A stretch of DNA of 64,000 bases from contig JAALGY010000032.1 of NCBI GenBank assembly GCA_032358165.1, positions 620,001 to 684,000 of the forward strand, read 5' to 3'. Under the pieces are notes generated by a model, which saw only the letters and a program-made list of their open reading frames with translations, searched no databases and was not told the origin of the DNA. The first letter of the stretch is position 1. Each line of letters begins with the position of its first letter. Of this stretch, positions 12,192 to 25,359 are shown one piece after another. The DNA comes from Diplosphaera chodatii. Its lineage: Eukaryota; Chlorophyta; Trebouxiophyceae; Prasiolales; Stichococcaceae. The position numbers were made by a program, and so were the translations under genes.

Positions 12192-15100
12192 ATGACCGCG
12201 GTAGCAAGCAGCTCCACAGCGGGCTACGAGCGGCCATGCAGGCCACGACTGGCAGCCGCAGCTCCTCTGCACAGCGTGCGGCCAGAGTCAGCGCGCTGCC
12301 GGGGCAGGGCAGCCGATGCCGCACCACAGCTCGCAGCGGTGCTGCTGCTGCTGATCCTCGCCGCCGCCTCGGTGCCGGCGGCTTCAGCGGTGACGCTGCC
12401 CACCGACAAGCTGGCCCTCCTGGCATTCAAGGCGGGCATCACCTCGGTGCGCCGAAGTCTGTTGCGGACGCTGTACGGGGCAGAATTGCTCGTGGCAGCC
12501 GGCGGCAGGGCGTGCCACACAGCCAGCAGCATCCGCCGTGTTTGCGCATCGTGCCTGCTTGCAACCAGCGCCGTCATGCGCACTCGCAGGATCAGGGGCT
12601 CCTGGAGACCTGGACCAATGACACGGACCCCTGCGTCCAGCCGTGGCGGGGCGTGAACTGCAGCTGCACCGCCTCCAGTCCCTTCGTCGCGTGCCGGGAG
12701 CCGTCGGGCAACCAGGCACAGCGTGTGTTGCAGGTGAGCAGATGCACAGGCAACGAGATGTTTCGCCTGTAGACCCCTCTCATGGGCTGCGGCTCCCTCC
12801 TTGAACATGGTCAGTTGCCGCGGAGGAGCAGCAGCGTAGGGGTGGCTTGGGCCAACCTGCGGCTGAGACTGCTGATCCACCATGGCAGCGGAGCTGCTAT
12901 TCCGCACACGCGGCGTGAACTGATGTTGTCATTGCAGCTGGACTTCGGGCTGCCTCCATCGCCAGATGCGCCGCAGCTGACCGGCCAGATATCTGCGGAG
13001 CTGGCGGGGCTGACTGCCCTGCGGCGCTGGGCGCTGCCGCGCATGAACCTGCTGGTCAGTCAGCAGCGCAGCTGATCAACGTGCTGGAGGATGTTGCTTG
13101 CCTGCATGATGGGTCGCATGGTAACACCATGAGCGGCGCACGTTGCACTGCTGATGTGTGCTGTCAAGCCTCTGGGCCGGAGTGGATCGCGAGCCATATG
13201 TGAGAGTGGACTGACGTGCTGCAGGGCCAGCTGCGGGAAGATCTCGTTGCGATGGACAACCTGGAGCAGGTGGAGCTGCAGAGCAACCAGCTGTCCGGGT
13301 CGCTGCCAGCCTGGGGAGGCAACCTCACCAATGGGCAGGTGGGGAGCGGCCCCCCGGCATGAACACCGTCTCGCTTGTGCCAGCTCAAAGCCGGGCCGGT
13401 ATTAGTGCAGTGAGCGTCTACAGGAGCATGAATGTCACGCTGTGACTCGAGAATTGACATCCGAACTTGCTATCTGTCCGTGTGCTGCAGATCATGCGCC
13501 TTGACAGCAACCTGTTCACTGGGTCCATCCCAGCTTCGTGGTGTCCCACGATGCCCCCTGTGCCGACCTACCCTGTCGCATTGGCAGGGAATGCAGGTAC
13601 ATCCCCAGAGTCGAACTCTTGTTTCCACGGCAACGAGTGCATGCTGGGTGCCAGTGCTGCTGAGGGTCCTGCCAGATGCTGGGTGACGAACCAGTGCCCA
13701 TCGGCGCTGCCTGCTGGCAAACATGTCATACACGGAGTGCCGCAGAAACTGACAACTGTTCATGTTGACGCAGGGCTGTGTGACACGGTGCCAGCCTGCA
13801 TGGAGTCGCGGCTGCCGTCGACATCCGGCACCAGCCTCATCTCTGCGGGCAACAGCTTTGGGTCCACCGGCGAACTGTGCAACGCGACCTCCACGCCGCT
13901 GTGCAACGCCGCGACGGGCTGCGGGTAGGGTTTCTGGCAGCCTACAATCAATGCTGCTTGCTGTAATAAGCTTCAGACACCCAAGGAGCTTGTGCCTGCA
14001 TGATGCGCTGCTTCAGCGCTTGAGGTGCGTGATTTGCACTGTGTGCACCGCTGGTGATGTCAGGTGTTTGGCTGTGCATGCTGCCAGATGAGCCTTCACA
14101 TCGACCCCAGGCGCGGTGTCGATGCTGCAAACAGCTGACACTAGCTTGCCTGCACCTCAACACCCCATGGCAAAGGGAACATGCCGTGCCCTACCGGCAC
14201 AGCCTTTCGTACTGCATCAGCCGCTGGTCATGGCCCCTGCAGGATCATCATCTCGCAGTGGAACACGATAGTGGACACCATCAGCTTCAGCTTCACGCCC
14301 TTTGCGCCCGGCAACGCCAGCGCGCGCGCCCCCAACGGCGGCGTCACCTACTTCTGGGGCCTGGGCACCATCAAGGGCCAGGACAACGTGCTGACGCTCA
14401 ACGTACGGTCCACCCTCCTGACTGCCTGCCATGAGGAAGTCTTCTGACCCATGTCTCAGCAGCTGTGTACGTAGATGCTCTGCCACAGACTCTCTCTGAA
14501 GCAGTGCATGGTTGGTCTGCACAGCAGATGAGAACACCCTATTGCGGCACATTTGCGTCCGGCTCACAGGCTGGTCCTGCGATGCTGATGTTCCTGTTGC
14601 GCGGATGCAGCCAGTGGACACCAACAGGAACTACACGGGCAACGTGACCACGCCCAGCAATGCGACCGTGAGGCGGCTGCTGTATGGCGTGGCACAGACG
14701 CTGTCGGGTGTCGCATTCATCAATGGCCAGGTGCGACTTGCGTGGCATGATGCCCATAACATCATCGGCCATGTTTCCCCCCTGCTGGCTACAGACTGGT
14801 GCCCAACTTGTTTGCATAGTCACAGCTCAATACAGCGCCTGACAGCATCGTGACTATTCACTTCCGAAGCAGCTGTGGCGCTCATCGGAATGGTGCTTGA
14901 CACCTGCTGCTGGACGTTGCAGACTTACTACCCTGTCATCACAGCCTCAAGCCAGTTTGACCCATCTCTAGTCGCCAACCTGACGGGCCCCAACACCACG
15001 GTATGCATCTCTCCCACATTTGCCAAGCATATGCCAATTGCTGCTGTGCGACCACGGCACAATGACACACCACTCAAGTCACTGATGCTTATGACGCACG

Positions 15101-18100
15101 GCTGTAAACGCTGCAGACGGATACGGACCCTCCCATCCTGCCGCCAGGCTCCACAATCGACAACACTGCGGACTACACCATCGTACAAACGCAAGAATCA
15201 ACGACAGAGATGGGGTGCGTGAGAGATCTTTTCGCACCAGTCATCAAGAGCCTGGCAGCTTTCATCCAGCTGTGCCACGGTGCAAACTAGACCTGGTGCA
15301 TGTGGCACCACAGCAACAGCCTCAGATGACATGGTTGGATCAGATTCTTACCAACGCCCGTGCCTGCCGGTGTGCGCAGCGTGTCATGGGACGACTGGGT
15401 GGACAAGCAGAGCGGCATCGCCGGCTACGCGTACCAGATCGTGGGGGTCAGCGACCTACAGGGCAGGGGGAAGGCCACTGTCTTCACAAACGCCAGCGCG
15501 ATGGTGCGCCTTGTGCTTATCGGCAGCAAGCGCAGCTGAAGTGCACACGGGGCTGCGGCGTGTCTGTTGGTATAAAGTGTCGACACATCTACTGCATCAC
15601 TGAGGCTCCTTGCATGTGGACGCAGGCATGTCCTTGTCCTTCCTGGCATGATGCGGACCCTCGTGTGCTTGTTGGCAGGTGGATGTGGGCCTCAACACAT
15701 CGGCGGTGGCGACCGGGCTGACGCTTGAGCCGGGCAAGCGCTATGCTGTTCGCTGCACAGCCACCAACAATGCTGGGCTTTCGGGCTTTGCCGACTCGCC
15801 TGCCCTGGTACACAGCTGCTGCCTGCATCTGCATACACGATTCCTGTTGACACCAGCCATGATTTTGCGCAATGTTTCACCCCGGAAATTTTCAACAATC
15901 CGAGCCAGACGTCTGCAATCCCCATTCTTTGTACCTCACCTGACGCTGCAGTTGATCGACAACGGCGGAGGAGTGTCGACCTCAAGCGCAGCAATCATTG
16001 CGGCCGCGTGCATTGGCATCTGCTCCATTATCGTGGCGCTGATCACCGTCTACGTCGTGCGATCCAGGTGAGCTGCACACCTGTGTTCTCAGCTGGCCCC
16101 CTGATTACTGTCGCTGGTGGAGCTCACTGCCGTATTTCCTCACCTGCAGTGCCGGTCAGCATCAGCTGAAACATCTAACCCTGACACGGTCAGGTACAAC
16201 GCCCGGCGCAACTCGCGGCGGGAGCAGCGGCGGCAGATGAAGGAGTTCAAGGCGCTGATGTACGGGCTGGTGTCCACGGGCGGCGACCCGCTGCAGAAGC
16301 GCATGGACCAGATCCGCAACAGCCGCCAGCTGTGCTTTGTGATGACGGACCTGGAGGCGTCCACGGCGCAGGCGGCCGCCGACCCGGACGCCTTCCTGCA
16401 GGTCCAGGACATCCACGATACGGTGCGCACCCCGCCGGGGAGCGGCCGCCTGGGCCACACAGGGTGCTGGGCACGGGGTGCGAGCCTGACGGCTTTCTGC
16501 GGGTCTGGGCCCTTGACTTGGCGGTCCAGAAAGCAGGGTTCTGCAATGGCAGCATGGGACTGTCATTGCTAGCAACAGTCGGCAGAAGCCAAACAAGTGG
16601 CAGTAATGCGCCACGTAACTTCTCTCGGGGGCCAGTAACATTCTTGATCTGCAGGTGATGCGGGAGGGCATCGCCAAGCACGGCGGCTACGAGATCAACA
16701 CAGAGGGCGACGCCTTCCACGTCGCCTTCACTACGGTGCACCAGGTAGCCGAGCACTTTTTTGTGCAAGTGGCCGAGAGCAGCAGAGACCAGCAAATCGG
16801 TATTGGCGTCAAAGCAGCACGGGTTGGCCGCATGTCGCTGTGCTGCGCGCCTCACATTGCACGGTGCAGCGAATGAGAGATGCACAGCGAGTCTGCAGTC
16901 GGGGCTGCTGGCTACCGGAGGCTTGAAAAGCAGACCGGTGAGCTGCAGCAGCACCTCACATGCACCCTCACACCGCGAGCGCTGCGCCGCGCAGGCGGTG
17001 CTGTTCTGCCTGGAGACGCAGTACCGGCTGCTGGAGAGCGCCTGGCCGGCCGAGGTGCTGAAGCTGCCCAGCTGCAAGGAGGCCACCGCGGCGGACGGGT
17101 CGGTGCTGTTCCGCGGCCCCCGCGTGCGCATGGGCATCCACTGGGCCGGCGAGGGCACCGTCGCGCACAGGTGATCACCATATCAGAATCTTCATCAGGA
17201 CTCTATGGATTGTTCCATATTCGAAACGTATCAATCTGTGTAACGTTGGAAGCTCACAGCACCGGACGTTAGACTTACCATCCAAGAAGGTTCACAGGGT
17301 TGCGGCCGGTTTCATGGCGCTGCTATGCTGAATACCCTATGCCTCTGCTCGTGCACTTGGGTCTAGCTGCCTGCTGCCACCTGCTTCTAATGCTGCAAGT
17401 TGTGACCGCATGCAGGCTGCACCTGCTGACGAAGCACCGGGTGTTCTCGGGGCCGGGGTTCGCGGTGGCGCAGGAGATCGGGGACGCGGCGCACGGCGGC
17501 CAGGTGGCCATCAGCCACGACGCCTGGCTGGAGCTGCGCAACAACATGGACCAGGTGCCGGCCGCTGGTTGACCTGCCTCAGGCTGCGGCACACACTCTC
17601 GCTGCAGCCTCATGCTGCTCGGAGAGCCAGCATTGCAGCATGCTCCTGTCGTTGCGAGGAATTGCAAGAGGCCAAGCCTCTTTAGACACTTGCCTGGCGT
17701 CAGGACTGACAGAGGGGTGGCATTCATGCTGCAGGCGGGGTTCCCAACGGTGGAGCAGCTGGGCCTGTTCAAGCTCACCTCCTGGCCCAGCCCCGTCTGG
17801 CTGTACCAGGTGACCAACATGACCACATGCAGCAAACATGTATATATACATATCAGGACCAAATCATGTCAATCATCAGATATCCAAGTTAGCAATAAGG
17901 CCGCCAGTGCATCAAGCTGTTTGCCTGTACGTGTGCAGGTGACGCACCTGCTGGGCAAGCCGCTGCTGCGGGTGTTCGACCAGATGCGGCGCATCCTGCA
18001 GGTGGAGCCCGGCTGGGGCCTCAACATCGTGCCGCCCCCCATCCCCCGCTCGCCCCAGGTGCGGCTGACAAAGCTGAAAAGCACCTCACCTCCTGTCTGT

Positions 18101-21100
18101 GCTGGGCTTGTGCAGTGAAGTGCCAGTGCCGTGACTGCCCTGCTTGCTGCTCAATGCTGCTTGCTCAGTGCTGCGACATATGGTGAGAAGAGTGCTTAGG
18201 AGGAGGAGCTGCAACTACAGCTGCATCTGAGCTCTGCAAGCACGTCCGCGCTGCAGGGCCCGCTGACATTTGTGGCGGTGCGCGCGGCGCTGGACGAGCT
18301 GGGCCTGGAGTCGGCGGCGGGCACGCCGCCGCTGGAGCTGCCGCCCAGCATCAGCCGCAAGCTGTACGAGATCATTGCCATCACCGCGATGCAGTTCCGC
18401 GGCTACATCTTCAAAGTCAACGAGCCGCAGGTGACTCCCGCTGCACCTTCTGCAGCAAGCCTTGTACCTTGTACCGCAAACCTTGATGCCTTTCCATCAA
18501 GCAGAGCAGGAGTGTCCGCCCTGCCTTCTGGCCTGCTGTGCAGCATAGGATGCGTACGATGCTGTGAACCTTCGTGCTCTCGTCCAGTTGAGCATGAGGG
18601 ATATTGAAATCTGTGCGCTCACATCATGCTGCAGGGCCGCTTCATGCTGGCGTTTGCGAGCACGCTGGACGCGGTGCGGTGCTGCCACGCGGTGCAGGCG
18701 CACGTGCTGTTCACCAGCTGGCCGCCCGAGGCCATCGTGTTCAGCGGCGCCACGGAGCACATGCCCGACGGCCGCCTCGTGTTTCGGGGCCCCCGCCTCG
18801 CCACCGCCATCCACGAGACCTCGGAATATGGGTGCGCCCCCTGATCAACATGGCCTGAACGCTTCATGCCTGTTTGCATGCCTTTGGTATTGCTATGACC
18901 AGATTGCGAGATACGTAGTGTTGTTTTCTCGATATCTGATTGATTGTCTCAACAAAGGAGTTATGTCCCTCGGTCATATACTTCCAGGGCTGGAGAGGGC
19001 TTGGGTCATCTGCTGCTGGAGGTCTGGCAGCAGGGTTCCAGCCTGCGCACAGCCTGCTGACTCTGACAGTGGAACAGTGATGAAAAGGAGTGCCTGCCCC
19101 TACAGGGTGGCGGAGGTGGCGCCCGCGGAGCTGGACGGCAAGGCGCAGCACCTGCCGGTGGAGTACTCGGGCCCCGGGGAGACGTTTGTGCGGCACATCG
19201 CCAACGCCACGTACGGCGGGCAGGTGGTGCTGACAGAGCCCGCGTGGACGACGGTGCAGGACCACATCCCTGGCCAGGCGCAGGCATGCTTTTGTTCTAC
19301 ATATGCATTAAATACCCACCAGCTGAGAAGTGCTGTCTTGCTCTGACCTGCGCACGCTCTGTCGGCTTGGTACCACATGGCCTGCTCTGTCCGGCTTGGC
19401 ACTTGGTACACTGGCAGCAATTGCAGCGAGCTGTGCATTGGAGGGCAGTGTACGTGATGTGCTGCGTTCTGTACAGGTCATCTCGCTGGGCATCCACGTC
19501 ATCGAGGTCGGCCCCGAGGCGTACCGTATGCTGCTGATGGAGGTGCGCACAACCTTTGCTGGTCCATCCTGATCAATTGTTCAACCATGCAGCGCAGCTC
19601 GCAGACTGAAATGCTGCTACACATGACTGTGCTGGTGTCAACATGTGCACTTCCTCAAAACTCGCACTCCTGCCCTGGCGGCAGGTGATGCCCAGCGTGC
19701 TGGCGAGGCGCACCTTCCCGCCGCCCCGCACCGCCGCGCAGCTGGAGCCCGGCTTCCGGGACGCCCCCGACCCCGCCCACCACCTCGCCATCCTGTTCAT
19801 GAAGGTGACCCCTGGCTCAAAGTGCAACAGGTGTTGACGTCAGTTCAGCAGTAACCTGCAAGAAGACTGGACAGTGTTGCAGTGCTGCCCACGCCACTGA
19901 GTATGAGATCCGCCCTGCTGCCTAGCTCCCACTCAGTACTCTGCTTTTTAATAAATAAATAAAATCAATCATATACTGAGGTTGTGTTGAAACAACTTCC
20001 AGGCCAGCAAGCCGGAGGAGGTGACGGCGGCGGAGCAGGCGGCGGGCTCGGTGGCGGACGAGCTGGTCATCTCCACCATCACGGAGTACAACCTGGCGGT
20101 GGCGATGGTGAGCCGGGCGGTGCGGCAGCTGCTGCCCGCCTACGATGGCTACGAGTGCAAGGAGCCCGAGGCCGCCAAGTTCACGCTGGCCTTCAGGTGC
20201 GCATTGGCGCAGCTGCCATGGTGGAGCGGCGTCGCTGCCGCTGCCGTTGCAATGTGCGCTGGGTCTCATCAGGCAGCAGAGTGGACTCGGTTGGTCATTC
20301 CCGGTCCTCTCGTACAAGAGAATGGCTCTTCAAATACATTTTGAAGGTGGAATAACCTATGTATGTAGTTGAAAATTTTAAATTACTACTTAAAAAATCC
20401 TTCTTGGCTGCGGTGCAGGAGCCTGGAGGCGGGGCTGCGCTGGGCGGCGGCGATGCAGCAGGAGCTGCTGCAGCTGCCGTGGCCGGAGGCGGTGCTGCAG
20501 TGGGGCGCGTGCTGCGAGGGGCGCGACCCGGGGGGCCGCCTCGTGTGGCGGGGCCTGCGCGTGCGCATGGGCATCGCCTGGGGCGGCGCCACCTACCGCA
20601 AGCCCCTTAACACAGGCGCGCCCTGCCCCCTTGCTACCGAGCGTGCGACCCACTGCCGTCTGCAGTCATATGTGCTGCTCTTCCAGAGCGGGGTGACGTA
20701 AGACCTGCCGCTGCTCTGTATTGCCTTCGACTACAAAAACCCGGTGGCAAAGATGCAAGCACCGGTGGCAGCCTCAAGCACCCAGGCACAAACAGCTCTG
20801 TGATGCCGCCAGTGCTGCAGTCCCTCTGTGAAGTAGCATTACGAACACCAGCCATTTTCGCTATGTCTTCGTCCGTTTTAAAACCAAACCGTCTTGGCCG
20901 CAGGCCGCGCGGACTACTTCGGGAACCTGCCCAACCTGGCGGCGCGGGTGTCGGCGCTGGCGGCGCCCGGGCAGGTGCTGGTGGAGGGCACCGGCCTGGG
21001 CCTGGACGACACCGCTTTCACCATGCGCGAGGACAGCGCCGTGCTGCTGCCGCCGCTGGAAGGTGCAGTTTGCAATGGTCGCCGTGAAGCGACCTTGGCT

Positions 21101-24100
21101 GGCTGAGCATTCAGGGGTTGTGGCCCTGCCACCCACGCACCAGCGCTTTGCAGTGCGGCTGGAGCACGCGCTAGCAGCGAGTGCACAAACAACACCATGG
21201 CGCGTATTTGAGCTCCAGACGCACTCCACTGGGCAGAGCGTATGGTTGGCAGGGAGTGACTGCTCAACCTAGGTACCTCACTGACGCAAGGCAACCTTTC
21301 GTGCGCTCCGGTTCGATGGTGGTCACGTCCGTCAACCAGACTGGAAGGCGGCATCTGCTGTGCTTTCAGGCGGCCCGGCAGCAGAGGACAGCGGCCTCAA
21401 CTCGCTGCGGGGCATGTTCAGCGAGACGCGGCCGCCGCTGCGGGACCTGAGCGACTACGGCAACGACGCGGACGACCGGGGCGACTCCCGCTACTCCTCC
21501 CCGGTCTACCTCAAGTGCCTGGGCCAGTTCATGCTGAAGGTGGCGCCCCTGTCTGCTGTCCTCGTGATGCGCGTTTCATTGTTCCGTTGAGGGTTCTGTA
21601 GAACTGGAGAGTTGCCGTGTGCACTGCTGAGCTGTATGCTGGCCTGACAGCGCAGACTCTGTTCATGGAGCTGCTGGCTGCTGCAGGGGCTGAGCGAGCC
21701 CAAGATCATATGGCAGGCGCTGCCGACGCGGCTGGCGGCGCACCGCTCCTTCGACCTGCCGCCCGAGCACATGGCGCAGCGGGTGCCCTCCGCCACCGTC
21801 CGCCGCACCACCCGCTCCGGCGCGGTGCGCCCTGCCAAGAATGCTGCCGCCTCTTGCATCTCAGCTGCTGCTGGCCGCCCGGACCTGCAGGTTTGGCAAT
21901 GGTTCTCGGCCCAGCGTTCTCCTATCACGATGAGACATGCCCCTGTTGAAACCCATTCTTTGCGCTGTTAAGGTGGTTCCCCTGCCCACCAAGCTCAGCT
22001 TCAACAGCTCCGACTCGTCGGTTGGGGTGGTGCGGGGGCTGTCCGGCGTGCCCAGGTGCGCCTGCAGCCGTGCTGCAAGTCTATCCTCCTCCGGGCTGGA
22101 CTTGCCAGTCAGCCCGGGGGATGTGACCCTGGCCGGCTGCAGTTTGCCAGTTCGGTCCTTCTCTTGGCTCTACTGCATACATGTGCTCATAAGTCTGCAC
22201 TTTTTGATCACAACTGTACCTGTCTTATCCTCAGCGCTCAATTGATGCAGCAGGTTCATCGGGTGCAGGAGGTACTGCTGAAGCCGTCACGGTGAAGTGA
22301 GGATGAGCTCCTGCCTTTGGCTGCAGGAGCGTGCTGGAGCTGGTGGGCCTCAAGCCCAAGCGGAGCAGCGGCACCGTCAACGGCTGCGACTCGGACAGCC
22401 CCGGCATCTGGGTCGCCGGCCGCTCCACCAGCGTCACCAGCCGCCAGGACAGGTGCTGTCCCGCGCTTGGGGCCAAACCCTTATCCAAGCGCTGCGCTAG
22501 ATGACTGATAGCAGTCTGAACGCTGCTCTCCTTTACATGTTTATGCATCTGGCATATGCCCAGCTGGGCCAGGCCCCCTTTGTATGTACGTGTACCATAC
22601 AAATGCAGCTGGCGCTGCGCACGTGGTGAGCCTGCTCAGGATGCTGACTCGCCGTGTGCTTTCTGTGCTCCCAGCAACCCCAGCGGGAGGGAGGGTCGCT
22701 GCGCTAACGGGCAGGCCAGCCGCTCCTGCAGCCTGGGGCGCCACCAGTCGCCCAGCACCTCGGGCACCCCGCCCCTGGAGCGCAGGTCGGGCCCCGACAC
22801 TGGTCCACAAACACCCCTCAAGTTAGGGAGAAACCAGCAAAGCGTCCAGCACGTGCGCGCTGTGCAGGCAACACAGCTCTGGCTGCTTGCTCGCACCTGC
22901 CAGCAGCCTGTGCCAGTGCATGGCGTCTGCACAGCACTGCGTCTGCGTGCTTCACGAATATGCCTGCTGCTGCAGCTTGACGGCCGGCACCGTGGAGCGC
23001 ACGCCGTCGTACTCGGACGAGCACCCGCCGCCGGCCCGCTCGACGTCGCGCAGGTCCCGCACCTCCTACACCGATGGCGGAGGTGTGCCCTGCTCTTGCC
23101 GGCAAGCAGCGTGGCAACCATCACAGCTGGAATCAATGCAGTCATTGCCATGTGATCATGTTACAGTCCACTGGCACCTTGCATCTCCTCGTCGGTGAGT
23201 CTCATTGTTTGGTGACAAACGACGACTGATGCAAGCCTGAGCAGCAGCTGGCACATATTGCTACAGGGCTGGCGCAGGAGACGCCGCGGCGAAGCGCTTT
23301 AACCGTCGGCTTTGCACGCCGCAGCAGCCAGCAGAGCAGCTCCAGGTGGGGCCCAACACCAGCTGCATGTGTTGCTGCCGACAGACATCCATTTTAACGG
23401 TGAAAGGAATGGAGTGAGTGCAGGATCTGATGTGCATTTCATAGAAGAAACCCTGCCGCATGCCCTCACATGCAATGCACGGCTGCAATGCTGATGGGGG
23501 GCACATGCGCCTGTGCAGGTCCGGCCACGGCCACCGGCTGGACAACCCCTTCGCGGTGGCGATCGCGGCGGTGCAGCGCAGCTCGCACTCCGCCAGCAGC
23601 ACGCCGCCGCTGGGCAGCAGCCCGTCGGGCGGCGGCGCGTGGGACCCGCAGCCGTCCGGAGGGTGCGCCTGAAGCTGCAGTCCGCCTGCGTGCCTTACCT
23701 TGACAGTCACAGGTCATGTATGCCGACTGATGGCTTGGCTTGGTGACTTGAGCTGACGAGATAGCCAGGCCACCTGTTGCTGCCATGCAGCAGGATGCAC
23801 ATATGTGTGCCAGCTGACGTAGGGCACTCGAGGGCCTACCGCATCTGACAGCTGGCGCACTTGACCTGACAGCTGTGCACAGCACCAGCGAGCGTCAAAG
23901 GCCTGCACCCTGAGATGGTGCAACTATGCTGTCGACACGAGCATGCACAGCAGGGATATCTGGGAGTGTAACAGGAAACAGCGTTCCAAAACATTGCTCC
24001 TGTTCCTCCGTCTGACATTCGATGCTGTCATCACCGCAGCTCTGCGGACCAGCTGCCGCGGGTGGAGAGCAGCGGGGCGGGCAGCGGCGCGGGGAGCACG

Positions 24101-25359
24101 CTGGACGATCTGGCGCCGCCGCCGCCGCCGCCGCCGCCCACAGCGGACGCCCCCGACGACTACGGCAGCAGCGGCAGCATGCCCCTGTTCGTGCGCGGCG
24201 GCGGCGGCGAGACCGTCATGAGCCGCTCGCACACCGAGCCGCCGGAGGCGCTATCAGGGCAGCTGCCGCCGGCGCCCAGCGGCAACAGCGGGGCGTCAGC
24301 GCTGAGCCAGGTACGGTCGCCCTTCGCCCGGGGCAGCGGCTCCGAGCGTGCCGTCCAGATGTACTCGCAGCCTGGGCGGCAGCAGGGCCTGCCGAGCGGC
24401 GGCAGTGAAACTGCTGGTGGCAGCGGCGGCGGCAGAGGTGGCGGCACCCGGTGAGCATGTCTGCGTTGTCCTGACACCATGTTGCACCACGCAGACTGCC
24501 CTATTTCTTTTGCCAGATCCCTGCTGTGATGTAGAGCTCAGCATCTCAGTCCTGTACACAGGCATGTGGGCTTCGACACCGCGCCCTCAGCGCCCGCAGC
24601 AAGCAGCGGCCAGGCCCAGGCGGCGGCGGCGCAGGCGCGGCCGCAGTTCAGGTGGGACAGCGACGCGGCGCGGTTCGGCACCGCGTCCATGGGCTACGCG
24701 CGGGAGGTGGCGGAGCTGTTCCTCGCCCGCAACCCCGCCCGCGCATCGCTCGACCAGGTGCACATTGCTATCAGGGGTCTCTGCGCCTGCAAGCCTTTGG
24801 GAGGTTGGCCGGCCGTAGGGTGCAGAAGCAGCTGCCGCAGCAGGTCTGCCTGTTCCGTGTGTTCGAAACCGTACTTATACGGGTGGGCGTCACAACACTG
24901 CCTTGACAAGTCGAGATGCGTGGTCAGAGTCCAGAAAACTCCATGTGCAGGGGGCCAGCAGGCTGGGCGGCGGCGCATCTGACGGCAGCTCTGCGGCCGC
25001 CGGGCGCAGCAGCGCCTCCCCGCAGCAGTGAGCCAAGCTCAGGGGACATAGCACACAGTCACTCGTCGTATCAAAGCGTGCATGCAAACGGCCTGGGCCA
25101 TTTGGTGAGCCGGTTGTGATGCTTGCGGATGGTGTAAAGAAGTGGCGACCGCCTGCCCTACAGGAGCCAGGCCAGCCAGTGCGACCTGGATGCAGCCGAG
25201 GCTGACGCCATTGCAGAGGCCGCCGCTGCGCGTTTTGCTGCACAGCGGAATAGCGGCGCCGGAGGGCGGCGCACAGGCGACGGCAGCGCCGACGGTGGCG
25301 CCAGGCCGCCGGATCCACTGCGGCGAGCCTCCGGCAGCTCCGAAGGGTCCGTCGGCTGA
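12192..25359 (+). CDS. receptor-like class III nucleotide cyclase: LRR, FN3-like, TM, three cyclase homology domains
   Basis: I chained 39 exons with consistent phase from ATG 12192 to TGA 25357-25359, giving 1887 residues. Order: hydrophobic signal or anchor (about 45-68); LRR N-cap with WTNDTDPC..WRGVNC (about 86-133); LRRs such as QSNQLSGSLPAW (exons 12938-13596); a Cys-rich LRR cap; an unassigned region; an FN3-like part ending NNAGLSGFADSPAL (exons 15380-15807); one TM helix (exon 15952-16067). Then come three cyclase homology domains: CHD1 about 617-815 (exons 16194-17809), CHD2 about 848-1074 (18257-19542), CHD3 about 1083-1378 (19685-21824). The last 500 residues are low-complexity Ser/Gly/Pro, with a poly-Pro run near 24120. 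CHD1 keeps metal Asp624 and Asp666; CHD3 keeps Asp1226, Asn1233 and Arg1237. Known role of the family: NTP to cyclic NMP. Adenylate specificity and a plasma-membrane location are inferred. Two introns use GC donors. Confidence 0.85.
15952..16067 (+). other. transmembrane exon of the receptor cyclase
   Basis: This exon encodes IDNGGGVSTSSAA followed by about 22 hydrophobic residues (IIAAACIGICSIIVALITVYVV) and then RSR plus a long run of basic residues in the next exon. It separates ectodomain from cyclase region and fixes type I topology, with the cyclase domains inside. Confidence 0.8.
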
